A stretch of 64,000 nucleotides of DNA from Plecoglossus altivelis (Eukaryota; Chordata; Actinopteri; Osmeriformes; Plecoglossidae): the NCBI GenBank assembly GCA_036571765.1, contig BROE01000016.1, forward strand, positions 7,955,491 to 8,019,490, in the 5' to 3' direction. The position numbers and the translations under genes are program-made. Below, in pieces: positions 58,161 to 64,000 of the stretch (its first letter is position 1; each line of letters opens with the position of its first letter). The notes beneath the pieces were generated by a model, which saw only the letters and a list, made by a program, of their open reading frames with translations, was not told the DNA's origin and did no database searches.

Positions 58161-61100
58161 ATACATAAAGTAACCCTCAATAGTAGTCTCATCTTGTGGA
58201 TCTCAAAGAGTACTTGCCTGAGAGCAACAGCTGTCCTTTGTATGTATGTGTAGCCAAGACAAGTATCCCCAGTGTACAGTATTTTTGGTCATAAATATGA
58301 ATATGACCCAGTCAGACACATATCCACCGTGACAATGATGGATGAGCCAGTGTCAGAGTGGTGCTGAGAGGCTGGCTAGCCTGCCAGGGAGGGAGCTGGG
58401 GTGACGCAAGCTAGTCATTTTGTCTGGAACAAGGTGTCAGTGCCCCCTTTGGAGGCGCGACATTACTGTATTTCAAACTCCACATCAAGACCCTCCCCCC
58501 CGGTGCATTTGATATGGCCAACAAGCCATCAGAGACCTAACAAGGGGACTGAACTCAAATTTCCACATGCACTGTGAGTTTCTCTACAAATATTCTGTAT
58601 GAGAACTGCTTTGCATGTCCCCAATTCACCTCACATTGAAAAGGACTTTGCTGAGTAATTGCATTGTTTCTTGTTTTGATTACTGATGGGTAGTTTTGTT
58701 AAATAGATTTTAAATATGGCCTACTTTAAACTGTTCATTGGAAACTAAATCTTATGAAATTTGACTAAATTCTAATTGGAATTGAGCTGAATTATTATCA
58801 GTTTTAAATCAAAGATAAACTTTGAATGGATGTACTATCCCTTTGTTTATAAAATGATCGTGATAACCTTGCTCGTATTGCTACTGATTCCAATCTATTT
58901 CTGATAACATAACTGTAGTTAAAGGAGCCCTCTTGAACTTGACATTTATTCGTCCTACCTTATCTTGATAGAGCTGCATCAACCCTTGTTCATAACCTGA
59001 CATGTTGAAATGTTACAGGCAAATTTCATGTCTGACAACAATCCTCCATGGTTCACAATGCAACCCTTAAACGAGTTTATTAGAATATTTATCATATTAT
59101 GAGATGTGTTAATATGCGTTGTGCAGCCTATAGGCCCATAACCATTTCACATCCACCTTACAAGTGTTCCATGTCTGCCAGTCTATACGTGCTTAAGAAG
59201 CGTAAATCATAGCAATCAAACACACGTTTGACCATATCCTAACTGAGGGAAACCATTTGTGTTTGACGTGGACATTTGGGTTTGCAAGAGCGCTTCGAAG
59301 TCTTTGAACACCGATCTCATTATAGGCCTAGCTAATAAAAAAAGGAAGCAAAAAATTCTCTAATTTTTCCAAAGATTGGTGGGTCCATCTGTTGATGCGA
59401 CCAAGGCAGACTGCTCATATTTCTACGGACTTGCATTAGCATTGGAATTATTCAGAAACGCGTCGAGAATTAATTCCTTGGATTAAGACTTGATTAAGAT
59501 GTGTGTCACTTTGCTGTCTGAGAACTTATTAAGGGTCTCCTCGAGGAGGCGGCAGATGGAATTTCGGCCCAATGTTTGTAGATGTTAATTTCTTCCCTCC
59601 TAACAGACATTTGCATAAGACTGGGAATGTCAATGCGAGTTTTTCATCAACACGAGACATAACAACCCAGTCTGATGAACATATATAACAATAAACAACA
59701 ATAAACTTTTTTGTCCATCCAGATAGTTTACAATTAGACTAAGGTGTCCTTATATTGCTGCGGTTAACTTTACACCGTAAGATTGGGAGTGTGTCTAAAC
59801 CAAATGCCTCTCATAAGGACCAAGATTAGAGAAGTTGGTGGTAATTCACTGCAACATTAAATAGTTTTTCCGAACAAATGATATCGTCATCGATATGAAC
59901 CAAACAGCCTACAAGACAAAAAGGCTTTCAGTTGAACGAGGTTAGTGGTATATCAAACATACCTTTGAAATTATTTAAATGCGGAAGACTGTATTATTAT
60001 TATTATTATTCCGATGCATATTAAAATTGCATTGATTGTATGCTATTCAAATGTTAGGGTTATATATTACTTTAAAACTTAAGGAAATCATTTAATGTGA
60101 AACTCGAACTTACAAATCATATAGTGTTGGGATAACTACCACATTATTAAATACATTTAGTAGGCTAAAGTAAATTTTTCTATCACGATGTTGGTTAGTA
60201 TGCTACTTAAGAAGCGGTCCTACAATTATTCCATTAAAATGCGTAATTCGAGGCCATATAATTCGCATGTAGAATTATTTGAATTAAGTGGTGCGAAACT
60301 TGTTTGTTGGTAAATCCTAAACCTATGACAGAATTGGCCACAGGCCCAGAGACAACTTTATTTAACCAACAGAACAAGTCTCTATTTTCATAGACAATTT
60401 AAAAGGCAACCAAAGGATCAAGTATGATAAAAACCCGTTTGTAAATACATTCGTAACGGAGGTCACTTTCACTCGTTTGGTAGAATACAAATACAATACG
60501 CTTTTATTTTTGTAACCAATAAACTAAATGAAAAATTCAATTTCATTTGACTCGTTTAGTAAGCCTACAAGGGCAATCCTCTGACATAAAAATGTTTATA
60601 GCCTAAATTAAATAGCAATAACAATCAATTTTCTGCGCTTTCTTTTTATATTTCAAACACGGCTCAGCAGCCCATAACTCTGAAGCGCACAACTTGCTAA
60701 AAAAACCCAAAATACTTCTGAAACCAAACGCATTTTTGGATAACGCATATTTACCATAGGCCCATAGGGTGCCATGGAAAGCCCAATAGGGTTTAAAGAA
60801 AACAGCGAATGCCTTTTTGATATTGTATAAGTTGAAACTACAGGGCGAAAGAGCGGACACATGATTGTAGAGTCGCTCTAGGCTGACAGGGGAAAGGGAG
60901 CAGGAGGTAGAGGGGGCACGGCTCTGTTTTTCATTCTGTGGTCTCTTGTGGCTCAGGAGCACCTGCCACCTATCAATTTCGGCTAGATCCCCAAACATTT
61001 TTGACCTCTGAAATGGTTTCACATCGAACGCGCTCACAAGACATGAAGTTATGGTTTGTGTGTTTTATATGGAACCTAACCTGCTATTTTATATTAAGGC

Positions 61101-62040
61101 TTATTTGTGTTTTGTTATATAGAGAAAACGGGATGACAATAAATAAATAAAAGTAATGACAATCACTTCTAAGTGTTCGTGTACATGACACATTATAAAG
61201 TAGACTCAACTGATACTTTAATTAATTCATGATTTAAGAAACTCTTCTTTAGGTTACTTTTGTGTTCAACGGAGCGTGGAATATTGTGGAACATGTCCTG
61301 TCCAGCCAGCATGACTATAGGCTACGCGCGAGTCTTAATGGAAAGTTAACTCAAATGCAGAGTCTATCACACATTTTGTCAAATTGTCAATTTATGAGTT
61401 GGTCGGCAAACAACAGGTCTAGTCTATTATAAATCCGAAAGATTACCATTATCCAACGACACCTTCAATATTTAAAGTAACTTTCTATGCTTGTCTTATT
61501 TGCGTTTTCCTTCACCAGGCATACATGCACTAACGTTCAAACGATGGTAACTTATTATCTTACCGCAAGTCTTTTATGGAGTAAGTATGGCAGTTTATGG
61601 TTTAGGAATAGACACCCTTCAAGCAGTAACTCGGGATGATGAACCCATACTTGCGTAATTTTGACTGTATTCTCTGAGCGTTTCAATATAATTTCACGTT
61701 ATTTACATGTGTACAAACAGATACACCTGGACCTAATACTCACATGAAATCCCGCTCTGGTTAAATTAATCCCTGGATAGACTATCTTGGTGTGAGTTAT
61801 TCGTTGTCCGAGAGGGATGTTGCTGACATGTAGAAAGTTCCTCTGGCTGTGAAGTAAAAAAGCGTCAGTTTCCTTCTCTCAATGCAGTCAGACATGAAGA
61901 CAATCGAAGAGGGAAAGCTCGATCCCCATACAGAGCGGGGCAGACTTTATGCTAAATATCGTGTGCGACAGGTCCACTGTAGAAAGGACTGCCCACTTCA
62001 CAGCTCTTGCTTGCCCCCCACCACTGTCGCGTAACAGCAC

Positions 62041-62079
62041 GCACGCACACACCAACACCACACCACACCACACCACATC

Positions 62080-62129
<50 letters not shown>
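62041..62129. repeat. (CACAC/CCACA)n joined to (CT)n microsatellite
   Basis: About 45 bp of CACACCA units followed by about 19 uninterrupted CT pairs. The Arg/Glu-rich frames on the minus strand arise from the repeat. Confidence 0.9.
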
Positions 62130-62132
<3 letters not shown>

Positions 62133-64000
62133 TCTCCTTCCCTCTTTCTCGCTCCCACAACATAAGGCACAATGCATACAACTGCCATATAGCACATCAT
62201 AGGCTTCACTCAATCGCGCCCTCTCACCGCGACTTTAGCCTTGCAGTTTTGAAATGCGCTTGCAATTGGATGGCACAGTCCATGTCGATTCCCCGAGCAG
62301 AGGATTTAAGACTATACTATACAAAGTAGCCCACTACAGGCAATCAGCACACATGACTTTTGCTTCGCCATGTTCTCACTCCTTCAAAATAATCCAAAAC
62401 CCGACACCGTGCTATCTGTAAACAGGTATTAGGATTACGTTCTAGTCTCTGAAACTCAATGAAGATGCATGCCACCTGAAAGGCACAAGATACAACAAAG
62501 TTTTCTCCAAGATTAAATAAAACGTTGAGATGACTCCATCCATTTGATTTTCCTTTAGAAACGAAAAATTTGATTTTAATTTTACATGCAATAATCTACC
62601 AATCAACGTTTTATTAAATAAGGGGTGCGTGATAATTAGCCTACTTCTTACATGTCCGGTGTAGACAGTATGTTATTAAGAATCTTAATTGATGGCGATG
62701 ATACGATGGAGGACAGACAAGAAAATAAAAGTACATTTACACTCACAAAGGAAGCCAAACTGAAGCAGCAATGTTTTCTTCAAACACGTAAAGGTCTTCT
62801 GAATATTTCCCTGAAAACGTCAATCTAATGATTGGCTGAGGTCCTTCTTGGAATATGCATCTGATAATGAGTAATGATTGGAAATGCTTCCAAGATATCC
62901 TGAGTCGGCCTACATAGTTTCAGTTTGGAAGGAGTCAATCTAATAAACAGAAATCCAGATGTTTTGTTTGGGAAGAACATGGGTGGGGACAGAAATGTAA
63001 CATTCACTAAAACATCATTGAAGGTCAGATGAGGACACAACGTATGAGAGATGTGCAACATGTCATTAGAATTGCTCTCTAACATTGAACTATTACACAA
63101 ATGCATACATAAATATTATCAAAACACACATGAATAATAGGTGTGTGGACTTTTAAACCAAAACAATAAACCTACTGAACAGATTAGTGCATGCAGTTCG
63201 AATACATGTGACATATGTCCACCAAGATTCAAAAGCCATGCAAATGATTGAAAGCAAGAAACGAACATGAAATAGTTTATACAAACACAAAAGTTTTATT
63301 TGACTGATTCTAACATTTTTTTCACCAGAGGTTGTGTCACTGATAACCTCTTGGTTGAAAGTACCATAAATGTAATATAATGAACTGTACTGTAATGTCT
63401 GTACAGATGAATGACTGACATCATAAAGTCTTTAATCCTTGAGGTTGGTATATCTCCTTCTACATACTGTAGAAATGGCATGCCTTTATTTGCAGATGAA
63501 ATGTTGCAATTTCAATCCCGGCTGGTGATCAAACACTTTGGAAGAGAGCAAACAAAGAGCTGCTACTGAGGGGTTGCAGAATTTTCATGTTTTAACCAGA
63601 TAGGAACACTTTCTGGCAGAACTTCGCAAAACTGGCCTTAGCATTAGGAATGTTTATACTTTTTTCATAAGCACACGTTAGTGTGTTGGCGTAAAAGTGA
63701 TTTGATGTAGAGCCATAGAGGTTATAACAGCAAAAAAAAGACCTCAATGTTATGTGCATGTTTCATGTTTTCTCAATTATATAATATGTGGGGTCTGTAT
63801 TCATAATACCTTATGCAAACTAGGCCTACCACTGGGGAATCCTAGGTGTAGTTTACATGGCGACCTACTAGTTGGTCAGTCTAGGAGTTGATATGTATTT
63901 TGTAGTGTTCTTCAGGATTAACAATTATAAAAACGTGATGGTATTTATTTACTTCATATAAATAATAGTCGTAGTTACACTATACTGCCTTCTCTCCAAC

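Larger units (their letters stand above)
56317..64000 (-). other. pitx3: pitx3 upstream region with unlocated non-coding exon(s)
   Basis: 7.7 kb without coding exons. The acceptor at 56316 requires at least one upstream leader exon. Sense-strand donors at 61564 (GCG|GTAAGA) and 61745 (CAT|GTGAGT) are the best candidates seen, neither convincing. AT-rich repeats, a CACAC/CT repeat and motif-rich stretches suggest regulatory sequence. No tRNA or other RNA gene was found. Confidence 0.5.

Noticed and set aside
60603..61037. 144-codon minus-strand frame upstream of pitx3
   Set aside because: No recognisable domain; could overlap a leader exon, but coding status is unsupported.
61888..62329. Arg/Glu-rich and Ser/Leu-rich frames
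   Set aside because: Both read through the CT/CACAC microsatellite and show no conserved protein features.
1..64000. CRISPR array, phage, operon or other prokaryotic system
   Set aside because: The window is intron-containing vertebrate DNA; tandem repeats lack spacer structure.

Overview
This is nuclear DNA from a bony fish. The evidence is three multi-exon vertebrate genes with GT/AG introns, dense CA/GT, GA/CT and ATC microsatellites, and two decayed Tc1/mariner elements of the sort that fill salmonid and pike genomes. A salmonid or esocid source is plausible from the Tc1 sequence, but the species cannot be fixed by reading alone. There is no operon, CRISPR array, phage or plasmid material. 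No new biological system was found; the most useful results are complete gene models and some regulatory or splicing details.

Layout. (1) 1-4427: upstream sequence with no recognisable gene, an AT-rich minisatellite and a GC box. (2) 4428-30617, plus strand: hspa12a, an atypical Hsp70-family protein. All 12 coding exons could be joined in phase to give 672 residues. The tiny first coding exon lies 11 kb upstream of the second, and intron 1 holds a dead Tc1 element. A long 3' UTR runs to about 33.7 kb. (3) 36645-43572, minus strand: a pancreatic triacylglycerol lipase gene (pnlip type). Twelve coding exons give 469 residues with an intact Ser-Asp-His triad and lid. Its promoter has a TATA box and a PTF1-type element, there is probably a 5' UTR intron, and intron 2 must use a GC donor. 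(4) 43.8-49.4 kb: intergenic, with a Tc1 end fragment and microsatellites. (5) 50339-56298, minus strand: pitx3, a paired-like K50 homeobox transcription factor of 293 residues, complete in three coding exons, with its 5' non-coding exon(s) and upstream region extending towards 64 kb.

The three genes do not form a pathway. hspa12a and pnlip face each other tail to tail, as their human counterparts do on 10q25. pitx3, at 10q24 in human, lies next to them here. The window is therefore a fish version of a chromosome-10q neighbourhood containing a neural chaperone-like ATPase, an exocrine-pancreas digestive enzyme, and a lens/dopaminergic/pituitary regulator. Separate tissue-specific control signals would be expected between them.
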